Below, piece after piece: positions 7,076 to 14,753 of a stretch of 29,353 nucleotides of DNA. Origin of the DNA: Candidatus Gastranaerophilales bacterium (GTDB lineage Bacteria > Cyanobacteriota > Vampirovibrionia > Gastranaerophilales > Gastranaerophilaceae); the NCBI GenBank assembly GCA_900548405.1, contig UNSJ01000024.1, positions 1-29,353 of the forward strand, written 5' to 3'. The notes below the pieces were generated by a model. The model was not told the origin of the DNA and searched no databases. It saw only the letters and a list, made by a program, of their open reading frames with translations. Made by a program: the position numbers and the translations under genes. Numbering within the stretch: position 1 is the stretch's first letter; the number at the start of each line of letters is the position of its first letter.

Positions 7076-8125
7076 CTAATCAACATTTGCAGACAGACAA
7101 GTTTTTTCATAGTGCAATCTGTTGTTAAATTGATTAATTCTTCCCATAACTTCTTTAAACATAGGTATAGGCAAGCTTTGTTTACCGTCAGATAAAGCAT
7201 TTTCAGGATCATGATGAACTTCTATCATAATACCGTCAGCACCTACAACAAGCCCTGCCTTAGCCATCGGTTCTATCAAATATCTTTGTCCTGTACCGTG
7301 GCTTGGATCTACAATTATAGGGAGGTGAGAATATTTTTTTATAACAGGAATAGATGCAATATCCATTACGTTACGGGTAAATGCGCTGTCAAAGCTTCTT
7401 ATACCTCGTTCACAAAGGATTACATTCGGATTTCCGTTATACATAATATGTTCTGCTGCAAGTAAAAATTCTCTGATTGTACTTGCCAAACCGCGTTTTA
7501 AGATTACAGGCTTTCTGCATCTGCCGACAGCGTGAAGCAGTTTAAAGTTTTGTACGTTTCTTGCTCCGATTTGCAATACATCAATGTATTCACACATTAT
7601 GTCAAGGTCCGCAACATCCATAACCTCTGAAACAGTCAAAAGTCCTGTGGCTTCACTTGCCCTCTTCATATATTGCAAAGCTTTTTCACCATAGCCTTGA
7701 AAATCATAAGGCGATGTTCTCGGTTTAAAAGCTCCGCCTCTTAAAAATTCACAGCCCATTTCTTTTCCTGCCATAGCAACTTTTAATAGCCCCTCATAAT
7801 CTTCTTCAACTGAACAAGGACCTATCATTGAAACAGGTTTATTTGTACCGCCTATTTTTACACCGTTTGCAAATTCTATCACGGTATCATCAGGCTTTCT
7901 GTCACGAGATGCAAGTCTGAACGGTTCTCTTATGATTTTAACTTCTTTTACGCCGTCAAAAGCTGAAATTCTTCCGGGAGTAACTGTCGTTTTATCACCG
8001 ATAGCATCAATAACCGTGTGTACTTCACCCTGATTAAATCTTATATCAAATTCATTGTCTTTTAAAAAATCAATAACTTTTTGTACTTGAACTTTGGTAG
8101 CGTTACGCTCCATAATTATAATCAT
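7076..8125 (-). CDS. aroF: 3-deoxy-7-phosphoheptulonate (DAHP) synthase, type I-beta
   Basis: This 349-residue enzyme condenses phosphoenolpyruvate with erythrose 4-phosphate, the first step of the shikimate pathway. Residues 1-70 look like the ferredoxin-like regulatory domain of the I-beta group, which can mediate feedback control by aromatic amino acids. The barrel shows [44 protein letters not shown] and a C-terminal [15 protein letters not shown]; the metal ligands Cys, His, Glu and Asp are in place. The start was put at ATG 8125 because GGAGG (8136-8132) is six bases upstream. A longer frame to 8182 would run into the preceding TPR gene and lacks a ribosome site. It follows that gene by 34 bases, probably in one transcript. 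Confidence 0.95.
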   Translation of the reverse strand: MIIIMERNATKVQVQKVIDFLKDNEFDIRFNQGEVHTVIDAIGDKTTVTPGRISAFDGVKEVKIIREPFRLASRDRKPDDTVIEFANGVKIGGTNKPVSMIGPCSVEEDYEGLLKVAMAGKEMGCEFLRGGAFKPRTSPYDFQGYGEKALQYMKRASEATGLLTVSEVMDVADLDIMCEYIDVLQIGARNVQNFKLLHAVGRCRKPVILKRGLASTIREFLLAAEHIMYNGNPNVILCERGIRSFDSAFTRNVMDIASIPVIKKYSHLPIIVDPSHGTGQRYLIEPMAKAGLVVGADGIMIEVHHDPENALSDGKQSLPIPMFKEVMGRINQFNNRLHYEKTCLSANVD

Positions 8126-8159
8126 AGTCATCCTCCATATTCCGGCAAAAAGTAGTGTA

Positions 8160-8765
8160 TCATAAATATTTTTTATTATCAATCTGCTTTAACATTGCTT
8201 TTGCAGGATAATAACCGGGTAAAACCGTTAAGCAGGCTTTTAAATATTTTTCAGCTTCTTTAAAATCATTTTTATTGTAATAAATATATGCCAAAAGATA
8301 GTGCAGCTCTGGATCATGATAAAAATAGGATTTTGCTCTGTCTAAAAAGAATAAGGCTTGTTCCTCCAAATTATTGTTATAAAACACACGTCCGATAAAT
8401 TTATGAACTTCAGGGTTTATAGTAAACATAAAATCTGCATATCTTACAATATTTTCAACATATTCACCCTTGTAATAATGGATAAGTATATTCAAATCAA
8501 TTTCCAAGAAATTTCTAAGCTCAAAATATGAAGGATACTCTCTTATATCCTGCTGTATTAAGGAAACCATAAAATATCCCCAATGAGCTCGAATATCATT
8601 ATTTTTAGCAGCTTCAAACAGGTTTTTCGCCTTAACTATATTATCAGACAGAAGCTCGTAATATGCATTTTCCAAAATGCAGCCGTTTTTAACAAAAAAT
8701 TGTTGGCTCTCTTCATCAAGAGAAACCAACAATTTTTCTTTAGCTGTATTATAATTTATAACCAT
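8160..8765 (-). CDS. small TPR-repeat protein
   Basis: This is a 201-residue protein without signal peptide or membrane segment. The C-terminal third has clear TPR-type helices (LEEQALFFLDRAKSYFYHDP, ELHYLLAYIYYNKNDFKEAE, KYLKACLTVLPGYYPAKAML). The N-terminal part is less regular, with a repeat-like KAKNLFEAAKNNDIRAHWGY. It starts three bases after the stop of the upstream secreted TPR gene and has no obvious Shine-Dalgarno, so translation is probably coupled. TPR units usually mediate protein contacts. The position suggests partnership with the upstream protein, but nothing shows the function. Confidence 0.75.
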   Translation of the reverse strand: MVINYNTAKEKLLVSLDEESQQFFVKNGCILENAYYELLSDNIVKAKNLFEAAKNNDIRAHWGYFMVSLIQQDIREYPSYFELRNFLEIDLNILIHYYKGEYVENIVRYADFMFTINPEVHKFIGRVFYNNNLEEQALFFLDRAKSYFYHDPELHYLLAYIYYNKNDFKEAEKYLKACLTVLPGYYPAKAMLKQIDNKKYL

Positions 8766-8768
8766 AAA

Positions 8769-9755
8769 CTAATATTTGTCGTTGTTAGAACCAAAGCTGA
8801 AATCAGGCATCATAGAATTCATCATCATAGCCTGCATTACTCTCGGATCAATATTTTGCCCTTTTTGAACCTGACTCATCATCATAGGAAGCATATTCAT
8901 CATGCTGTTATTATTGTTATTGTTTCCGCCTAAAAGCATACTCATTTCCATCATTTGCGGATCCTGATACTGCATCATTGAGGCATAACCTTCCGGTTGA
9001 ACCGTTAAGTTCAGCCCGGCAGCTTTTAATGTCTTGACAGCATTTAGAATTTCTTCATCACTTACTTGAGCAATTTTTTCTGTTTCTTCTGCGGATGACT
9101 TATTGTCAAATTTTTTAATTTTTTCAAGGTCTTTTGTTTCAAGAGAATCTTTTTTATTGATTGTTTCTTTAATGTTGTTTAATTCTTTTTGTTTAACTTC
9201 CTGATTTAATTCAGGTGACAAACCATTGCCATATGGAGATTTGATAAATCTGTCCAAATCATCTTCTTCAGCGCTTGTATCTTCAGGCGGCTGGCAAGCA
9301 GGTCCGCCGGTCAAGCAATCACGTCCTTTAATTGCATAATCAACTAAATAGCTGTTCGGGCTTAACGCTATAACCTTTTCGTAAGATTCGACTGCATCCT
9401 CAAGCATGTCTACATGGGTATAAGCCAGTGCCATATAATAGTAAGCAACCGCATTTGAAGGATCTTTTTTGACTAATGAAAATAACTCTTGAAGACATCC
9501 GGAATAATTTCCATTTTTGTACTTAGCTATTGCACTTTTAATATTTGCATTCGGATAGTAAACAGTTATTTTATCTAATGAAGATGAAGCTGTAGTTTTT
9601 GAGCTGTCACTGGTTGTTTTCATTGAACCGTCCGGATTGTATTCAACCTTTCTCGGCTGGTTTAATTTTTCCAATTTTTGAGGCGGTGCAGCATTTACAC
9701 ATAATGTGCTGAGTGCTAATAATGCAGTTAATGTAACAAAAATTTTCTTATTCAT
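8769..9755 (-). CDS. secreted TPR protein with a methionine-rich, asparagine-run C-terminus
   Basis: This is a 328-residue exported protein. It begins with a signal peptide, MNKKIFVTLTALLALSTLC, then VNA-APP, with a likely signal peptidase I cut after VNA. Residues about 75-140 contain TPR-type repeats (AIAKYKNGNYSGCLQELFSL, AYYYMALAYTHVDMLEDAVE). A charged Lys/Glu-rich middle follows. The last 70 residues are very rich in methionine (about 18), with six consecutive asparagines, and end FSFGSNNDKY. The start at 9755 has AAAGGA eight bases upstream; the frame could extend to 9803, but the extension would destroy the signal peptide. It has its own promoter. Function is unknown; the Met-rich tail could bind metal or act as an adhesive or disordered segment (speculative). 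Confidence 0.78.
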   Translation of the reverse strand: MNKKIFVTLTALLALSTLCVNAAPPQKLEKLNQPRKVEYNPDGSMKTTSDSSKTTASSSLDKITVYYPNANIKSAIAKYKNGNYSGCLQELFSLVKKDPSNAVAYYYMALAYTHVDMLEDAVESYEKVIALSPNSYLVDYAIKGRDCLTGGPACQPPEDTSAEEDDLDRFIKSPYGNGLSPELNQEVKQKELNNIKETINKKDSLETKDLEKIKKFDNKSSAEETEKIAQVSDEEILNAVKTLKAAGLNLTVQPEGYASMMQYQDPQMMEMSMLLGGNNNNNNSMMNMLPMMMSQVQKGQNIDPRVMQAMMMNSMMPDFSFGSNNDKY

Positions 9756-9816
9756 CACGTACGTCCTTTTTCTCATTCTTAATGATTTTTCAATATAAAT
9801 CAAGCTCTTTACTTAA

Positions 9817-9844
9817 ATTATATAACATTTTTTAAAATAGTCAT
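9817..9844 (-). promoter_or_regulatory. promoter for the secreted TPR - small TPR - aroF genes
   Basis: On the minus strand, ATGACT (9844-9839) and a consensus TATAAT (9822-9817) are 16 bases apart, giving a leader of roughly 55 bases before the ATG at 9755. Confidence 0.5.
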
Positions 9845-9867
9845 AGTGTAAATATATGATATTGATA

Positions 9868-10410
9868 TTATCTGACAGAAAATTCACATCCGCAGTAATT
9901 TTGCCTGTACAGGTTTAAATCTTTAGAAATCCTGTTTGTCTTTAAAAATCCATCTTTTTTCTTAAAGTCAATTGCAATGTATTCAAGTCCGTATTCTTGC
10001 GCGATATTTTCACCTATTTCACTAAGTCTTGAAAAATTCTTATGCGGGCTTATAACAATTGAGGTTGTAAATTTATTTATTCCCATTTCTTTAGCAAATT
10101 CAGCTGTTTTTCTTAAACGAAGTTCAAAACATCTGTCACATCTTTTTCCTTTTTCCGGTTCGTTTTCATAACCCTTTGCAGCACTGTAAAATTCCTGCGG
10201 GTTATAATCACCCTCAATTAACTTTACATTAGAATATGAGCATAACGTCTTTTCTGCATACAGTCTTTTATAATATTCTTCCTGCGGGAAAATATTAGGA
10301 TTATAAAAATATACAAAAACCTGATATCCCATATCTTGTAATAAAGATATAGGATATCCGGAACATATTGCACAACAGCTGTGAAGTATTATTTTATTTT
10401 TCTTCTGCAC
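9868..10410 (-). CDS. queH: epoxyqueuosine reductase QueH
   Basis: This 180-residue protein matches the QueH (former DUF208) family, which reduces epoxyqueuosine to queuosine in tRNA, the last step of the pathway, replacing the unrelated QueG. Visible signatures are LHSCCAICSGY (C12, C13, C16), a GDYNPQEFY segment, KGKRCDRCFELRL (C91, C94), TTSIVISPHK and the C-terminal NYCGCEFS (C173, C175). The cysteines fit the iron-sulfur and metal site of the family. The chosen GTG start at 10410 overlaps the 3' end of the VKOR-DsbA gene by 17 bases with only a weak ribosome site, so translation is probably coupled. The rest of the queuosine pathway is not in this window. Confidence 0.93.
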   Translation of the reverse strand: MQKKNKIILHSCCAICSGYPISLLQDMGYQVFVYFYNPNIFPQEEYYKRLYAEKTLCSYSNVKLIEGDYNPQEFYSAAKGYENEPEKGKRCDRCFELRLRKTAEFAKEMGINKFTTSIVISPHKNFSRLSEIGENIAQEYGLEYIAIDFKKKDGFLKTNRISKDLNLYRQNYCGCEFSVR

Positions 10411-11590
10411 CTGCTTTTTCTACCCATTCCACGTATTCTTTGTAAGGCTTAATACCTACATAAGCATCGTTATTTATCATTGTTGTCGGTGTTCCGTTTA
10501 TGCCTTTAGCATAAGCTTCATCAATTTCTTTACGTATTTTTTCAGCTGTTTCAAGACTGTTTGCATCTTCCTGAAGCTTCTGCATATCAAAGCCCATATC
10601 TTTTACAAGGTCAAGAATTGCTTCTTCATTTTGAGGTTTATTTTGGAATAAAATATCGTTCATATCCCAGAATTTACCTTGTTTTTCAGCAGCAATTGCA
10701 TATTTGGCATCTATACAAGAACCTTGATGGAACGGTCCCTGCAAATACTTGTTACAATCTGTATCCAGAGGAAGATTTCTGTGAATAACCTTGATATTTT
10801 TCATATCTTTTGCAAGTTTATGCATCATAATATTGTGAGCATAACATATCGGGCACTGGTAATCTGAATATGTATAAACAATAATTTTTGCATCTTTATT
10901 ACCCAAAACATTCCCTTTAACAGCGTATTTATTATGTTTTGCTTTTACAAATTCTTTAAATTGAAGCTGTCTTTTTACTTGCGGTGCAAATACATAGCTT
11001 GTTGCAGTATAAGTTAAAAAGCTTGCGGCAGCCAGCATAACAATAATAAAGGCTATTAAATATTTTTTAATTTTAACAGCATCTATAAAATCCGCAAAAC
11101 TTTGTTTAACTGATTTTACAAAACCGCCGTTTTTGAAATCTGTTGCGATACAGCCTATTAAAAGATTTAAGATATAAGTAAACGCGCAAAGCACGCACAA
11201 TTTTTTAATTTCAAACAAACTTAAACATAACAATATCATTGAAATTATGAATGAAATTAATCCCAAAGATGCTATGTAATCCAACGGATTTTTGAAAACT
11301 TCCAAGAACTTTAAGAATTTTACATTCTTCAATTTATTTACAAAAAGCATAAAAATCATAAATGCATATAAGAACATTCCCCAGTAAGCAAGAGGAATAC
11401 CAAAGAATTGTGATTCAGTGGTTTTTGCAATTCCGTCGCAATCAATAAAATCATTTACAGAACAAAAGCTTGCTAATGCATAAGGATTAAAGTTTGCATT
11501 GTAATAAATAATCGCTAATTTTATAGTTGTAAGTAAACCTATAACTGATAAAACAGCTATTCCAACCTTTTTTTTCATATCTTCATTCAT
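10394..11590 (-). CDS. VKOR-DsbA fusion: disulfide bond-forming membrane protein
   Basis: This 398-residue bifunctional protein drives oxidative protein folding in the periplasm. The N-terminal VKOR domain (1-150, about four membrane helices) has loop cysteines C43 and C51 in SFCSVNDFIDCDG, the GIPLAYWG motif and the quinone-side CxxC C132/C135 (KKLCVLCAF). A fifth membrane helix (178-200) leads to a periplasmic thioredoxin-like domain with YSDYQCPICY (C246/C249) and a cis-proline NGTPTTM. VKOR fused to a Trx domain is typical of cyanobacteria and some other bacteria; here the Trx part is DsbA/DsbG-like. The start was set at ATG 11590, eight bases past AGGAG; the longer frame to 11623 would place the ribosome site inside the gene. 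It overlaps queH. Confidence 0.93.
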   Translation of the reverse strand: MNEDMKKKVGIAVLSVIGLLTTIKLAIIYYNANFNPYALASFCSVNDFIDCDGIAKTTESQFFGIPLAYWGMFLYAFMIFMLFVNKLKNVKFLKFLEVFKNPLDYIASLGLISFIISMILLCLSLFEIKKLCVLCAFTYILNLLIGCIATDFKNGGFVKSVKQSFADFIDAVKIKKYLIAFIIVMLAAASFLTYTATSYVFAPQVKRQLQFKEFVKAKHNKYAVKGNVLGNKDAKIIVYTYSDYQCPICYAHNIMMHKLAKDMKNIKVIHRNLPLDTDCNKYLQGPFHQGSCIDAKYAIAAEKQGKFWDMNDILFQNKPQNEEAILDLVKDMGFDMQKLQEDANSLETAEKIRKEIDEAYAKGINGTPTTMINNDAYVGIKPYKEYVEWVEKAGAEEK

Positions 11591-11614
11591 ACATAATTCT
11601 CCTATTATATGTTT

Positions 11615-11643
11615 ATAATACAATTTTAATTTTTATAAATCAA
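11615..11643 (-). promoter_or_regulatory. promoter for VKOR-DsbA and queH
   Basis: On the minus strand, TTGATT (11643-11638) and TATTAT (11620-11615) are exactly 17 bases apart. The predicted start near 11608 leaves a leader of about 18 bases containing AGGAG. Confidence 0.6.
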
Positions 11644-11709
11644 TAGCATAAAGCAGGTATATTAAATCCCCCGTTATGGCAATAAAAAGTCTATTATTAT
11701 ATTTTAACC

Positions 11710-11738
11710 TTGAATAAAATAAGATTTCATGGTATACT
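11710..11738 (+). promoter_or_regulatory. promoter for the MshEN-like gene and asparaginase
   Basis: TTGAAT (11710-11715) and TATACT (11733-11738) are 17 bases apart. It lies inside the longest open frame, which could begin at 11729. This shows that the real start is downstream, at TTG 11771. Confidence 0.7.
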
Positions 11739-11770
11739 TGATTTATACAGTTATTTTGCGAGAGGTTGAT

Positions 11771-12526
11771 TTGAAAAAGAATATTTTTGACTTGTTTTTA
11801 GATAAAGTACTTACTGTACCTTTTTGGGTAAGACAGGTTATATATCTGAAATTAGCTCAGGAAATGAGAGAAAAATCTTGTGAAAACTTTTTAAGAAATA
11901 ATCCTGATGATATTCTCTCTACATTCGTTCCTACTCTTACCTTTAAGGGAAAAACAGAACTTATGGAACGTAAATGCGGACTTGATAATAATATTTATAA
12001 CTTCCTTCAAGGATGTGCAAATGAATATAGCATGCTGGAAATATCAGTTAACACTTTCCTTTCTATGGAAGAAGTTGCTAAGTACTATGAATTATGCCTG
12101 GAACAGAACTTTATTAAAGTGCCTGATTCTAAAGAAATTCATGCTATGGCAGGTTATATTGCAGGCAAATTCAGGGTCGGCGAATATTTTAAACAAAAAG
12201 GAGCACTTACTGTTGATCAGCTGCAGCAGGCAATTTTAGCTCACCGAAGCGCAAACGAACAAGGTCAGCCTGCAAGATTTGGAGAAATCCTTGTAACACT
12301 CGGTTTTGTTAAAGAAGAAGATTTAACAGCTTTGTTATTGCTAAAAGAAGAATCTAAAAAACGTTTCATTCTTGACTACAATACCGTTCCAAAATCCGAA
12401 ACAACTTTTACTAACGATAATCAAAAGTATGAGGAAGAAATTGCGGCATTAAAAGATGAAAATCTTAAATTAAAACGTAAAATGATTCAGCTTTTGGAGT
12501 TAGTAAAAAGAAATGGTCAACAATAA
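11771..12526 (+). CDS. MshEN/GspE-N-like domain protein with C-terminal coiled coil
   Basis: This is a 251-residue soluble protein of uncertain role. Residues about 135-200 (RVGEYFKQKGALTVDQLQQA, then GEILVTLGFVKEEDLTALL) match the repeat pattern of the type II secretion/pilus ATPase N-terminal domain (MshEN-like), which in other proteins can bind cyclic-di-GMP or partner proteins. The N-terminal 130 residues are helical and unrecognised. The last 40 residues (EEEIAALKDENLKLKRKMIQ) form a clear coiled coil. No ATPase is fused. The start is TTG at 11771, five bases past AGAGG, chosen because the promoter covers the alternative ATG at 11729. It overlaps the asparaginase gene by 14 bases, so the two are cotranscribed. 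Confidence 0.7.
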   Translation: MKKNIFDLFLDKVLTVPFWVRQVIYLKLAQEMREKSCENFLRNNPDDILSTFVPTLTFKGKTELMERKCGLDNNIYNFLQGCANEYSMLEISVNTFLSMEEVAKYYELCLEQNFIKVPDSKEIHAMAGYIAGKFRVGEYFKQKGALTVDQLQQAILAHRSANEQGQPARFGEILVTLGFVKEEDLTALLLLKEESKKRFILDYNTVPKSETTFTNDNQKYEEEIAALKDENLKLKRKMIQLLELVKRNGQQ

Positions 12527-13469
12527 TACAGAACCGACACTTCTTGTCGAATTTGAAAGAGACGGACTTGTAGAGCGCGAGCATTACGGTTTTATAGTTC
12601 TTGCCGATAAAAACAGGGCTTTTGACTTCACAGGAGATGCAAAAAATTATCCGTTCTACCTGCGTTCCTGCGCAAAACCTTTACAGGCAAGCCTTTTGAT
12701 AGATTTCGGGATGGACAAGCACTATGAGATGACAGAAGAAGAAATTGCAATCTGCTGTGCTTCTCATGCCGGAGAGGAGGTTCATGTTAAAACAGCAGTC
12801 GGACTTTTAAAGAAAATCGGACTTGATGAAAGCTATTTAAAATGCGGTTTTCATAAGCCTCTTTCTAAGACCGAACAAAATAAAATGCTTTTATCAGGAA
12901 CCCGGGAAAATATAATTCAAAACAACTGCTCAGGCAAACACATTATGATGCTCGGTTTATGCAAAATGAAAAACTGGGATTTGGCTACATATGATGAGCT
13001 TGAACATCCTTTACAGCAGGCGATTAAAAATAAAATTAATGAATTATGCCATATAACTAAAGAATATCCGATTACAAAAGACGGATGCGGCGTACCTATT
13101 CATTCCATGCCTTTGAAAAACATGCTTCACGGGTACTTAAATCTTTTCTGCAATCCGAAATACGAAAAAATAAAAAATGCATTCTTAAATCATCCTTATC
13201 TTATAGGCGGTGAAGACAGAACTGACACCAAAATTATCGAGCATTCCAACGGACTTGCTGCAAAAGTAGGAGCAGGCGGATTATGCATAGTTGTAAATAC
13301 TTTAACAGAGGAAGCCTTTATTGTTAAGATTGCTGATTGCGACATGCAGGCAAGAGAACTTGTAGTTTTGCAGGTTCTCAAAAATCTTCACTGGGCTGAT
13401 ATTGAAATCTCTCATGACATAAAAACACTTCACAATGAAAAAGTCGGAGAAATTATTGTTTCAACTTAA
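12513..13469 (+). CDS. L-asparaginase II family (Rhizobium etli type)
   Basis: This 318-residue protein resembles the asparaginase II family, which hydrolyses asparagine to aspartate and ammonia and has a serine beta-lactamase-like fold unrelated to the E. coli enzymes. Signatures are VEFERDGLVEREHYGFIVLA, RSCAKPLQ with the Ser52-Lys55 pair, CCASHAGEE around S84, NCSGKHIMML and DGCGVPIHSMPL. It looks cytoplasmic, since no signal peptide is present. The ATG at 12513 lies inside the upstream gene, overlapping it by 14 bases, with only a weak ribosome site, which suggests coupled translation. Its 3' end overlaps the convergent muramidase gene by 17 bases, and no terminator is visible between them. 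Confidence 0.92.
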   Translation: MVNNNTEPTLLVEFERDGLVEREHYGFIVLADKNRAFDFTGDAKNYPFYLRSCAKPLQASLLIDFGMDKHYEMTEEEIAICCASHAGEEVHVKTAVGLLKKIGLDESYLKCGFHKPLSKTEQNKMLLSGTRENIIQNNCSGKHIMMLGLCKMKNWDLATYDELEHPLQQAIKNKINELCHITKEYPITKDGCGVPIHSMPLKNMLHGYLNLFCNPKYEKIKNAFLNHPYLIGGEDRTDTKIIEHSNGLAAKVGAGGLCIVVNTLTEEAFIVKIADCDMQARELVVLQVLKNLHWADIEISHDIKTLHNEKVGEIIVST

Positions 13470-14745
13470 GCTTTCCGTTTAGCATTTTTGATGCCTCCTG
13501 ATTATATTCTGCTTTTACATTTAAGTAAGCATCTTTCTTAATCAAACCGTTGTCAGTTTCTATTGACATGAAATATAAGCCTCTGTTATAAACATTCTGC
13601 GCTGATTTCATTATTTCATCAGGAATTTTTCCGTTATAAATCTTGCTTGCATGAGATATTTCATACAGCCTGCGCTTATCTAATCCGCTTAAATATTTTC
13701 GAAGCGTTTTACCGTCTTTTTCAACAACAAACATTTTTTTGTTTTCAAAGTTATTAATATATTTCTCCAGTTCGCCTGAACTTTTAAATTTTATTTCGGA
13801 ATAATCAACATTCATTTTTGCAATAGCAGATGAGTAATCACCGCTTTTTAAAGCACTTACAAATCCTGAATGGTTTTCAAACATTGTTTCGCCTCTGTTA
13901 AACACAAAATCCATTACGGAATCTTTAACATTCTGCGGCATTTTTTTGTAAGCATCATCACCGATTATAGCCCTAATGTTTTGTTCTCTATCAAGAATAT
14001 CCTGAGCCAATAGTGTATAAATCTGCGTATCAGAAAGTTTCGCATTTTTATATTTTGTATACTCTTTACCATCAAGAGCGTGTCCTATGCCGATTGTTTT
14101 AACCCCGTTTTTGTCTGTGTATACGCTATTGTGTTTTTCTTCCATTTTTTCAAGCGACTTTAAATAATCAAGGCTAAACCCTGTGGCTTTTGCAGCATCA
14201 TCAATACTTTTGACGTTTTTAGCAATTCTTCTTTCAGGAATTTTAATTGTTTCACCCACTTTTAGTGCTTTCTCATTAAGAGAATTAAGTGCAAGAACCG
14301 CTTCTGTGGAAACACCGAATTTCTCTGCAATAGAACCTGCCGTATCCCCTTGTTTAATAACATAATCAGGACTTTTTGTTATTTTTACAAATTTATTACG
14401 TGCATTTTCTTTTGCGATATCTTCATCGGAAATTTCTTTATACATTTGAATTCCGCTGTTATTATTATTTTTGGGTGAAGTAAAAATTGCAGCGTTTGAT
14501 TTTGCCGGAATTTTAAGCCTTTGACCGACTGACAATGCATTACCGCTTAATCTGTTAGCTTTCTTTAAATCTTCTACGGAAACTCCGTTTGCTTTTGCAA
14601 TAGAAAACAATGTCTCTCCTGATTTTACAGTGTAAACATTATCATCCTTATGTGGCACGTTTTTTGTGTTATTTGATTTTTGCGTTTGTTCGGGAGGAGT
14701 TGATCTGAAAAAGCTCAGCAACTTCCATAAATCGAAATCTGACAT
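13453..14745 (-). CDS. LysM-LysM-GH24 lysozyme (muramidase)
   Basis: This 430-residue protein is predicted to bind and cut peptidoglycan. Two LysM domains (about 37-80 and 127-170) show YTVKSGETLFSIAKANGVSV and YVIKQGDTAGSIAEKFGVST with terminal LKIP and IKIP. A glycoside hydrolase 24 domain follows. E202, D211 and T217, the last in TIGIGH, have the same spacing as E11, D20 and T26 of T4 lysozyme. A phage-lysozyme-like FVFNRG segment lies near 280. A helical tail of about 110 residues has no assignment. There is no signal peptide or membrane anchor. The gene follows the amidase gene by eight bases, with AAGG upstream of the ATG. It could be released by lysis, exported by an unusual route, or be of phage origin. 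Confidence 0.88.
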   Translation of the reverse strand: MSDFDLWKLLSFFRSTPPEQTQKSNNTKNVPHKDDNVYTVKSGETLFSIAKANGVSVEDLKKANRLSGNALSVGQRLKIPAKSNAAIFTSPKNNNNSGIQMYKEISDEDIAKENARNKFVKITKSPDYVIKQGDTAGSIAEKFGVSTEAVLALNSLNEKALKVGETIKIPERRIAKNVKSIDDAAKATGFSLDYLKSLEKMEEKHNSVYTDKNGVKTIGIGHALDGKEYTKYKNAKLSDTQIYTLLAQDILDREQNIRAIIGDDAYKKMPQNVKDSVMDFVFNRGETMFENHSGFVSALKSGDYSSAIAKMNVDYSEIKFKSSGELEKYINNFENKKMFVVEKDGKTLRKYLSGLDKRRLYEISHASKIYNGKIPDEIMKSAQNVYNRGLYFMSIETDNGLIKKDAYLNVKAEYNQEASKMLNGKLKLKQ

Positions 14746-14753
14746 TTTTTACC

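Noticed and set aside
8125..8182. N-terminal extension of DAHP synthase
   Set aside because: The extension runs into the upstream TPR gene, and GGAGG lies ideally before the ATG at 8125.
8583..8933. 116-codon plus-strand frame, His/Ile-rich
   Set aside because: Antisense to two well-supported genes; its His-rich end is the shadow of Met codons (ATG/CAT) in the Met-rich protein.
11729..11770. Upstream ATG start of the MshEN-like gene
   Set aside because: A TTGAAT-17-TATACT promoter covers it, so the transcript begins downstream of that ATG.
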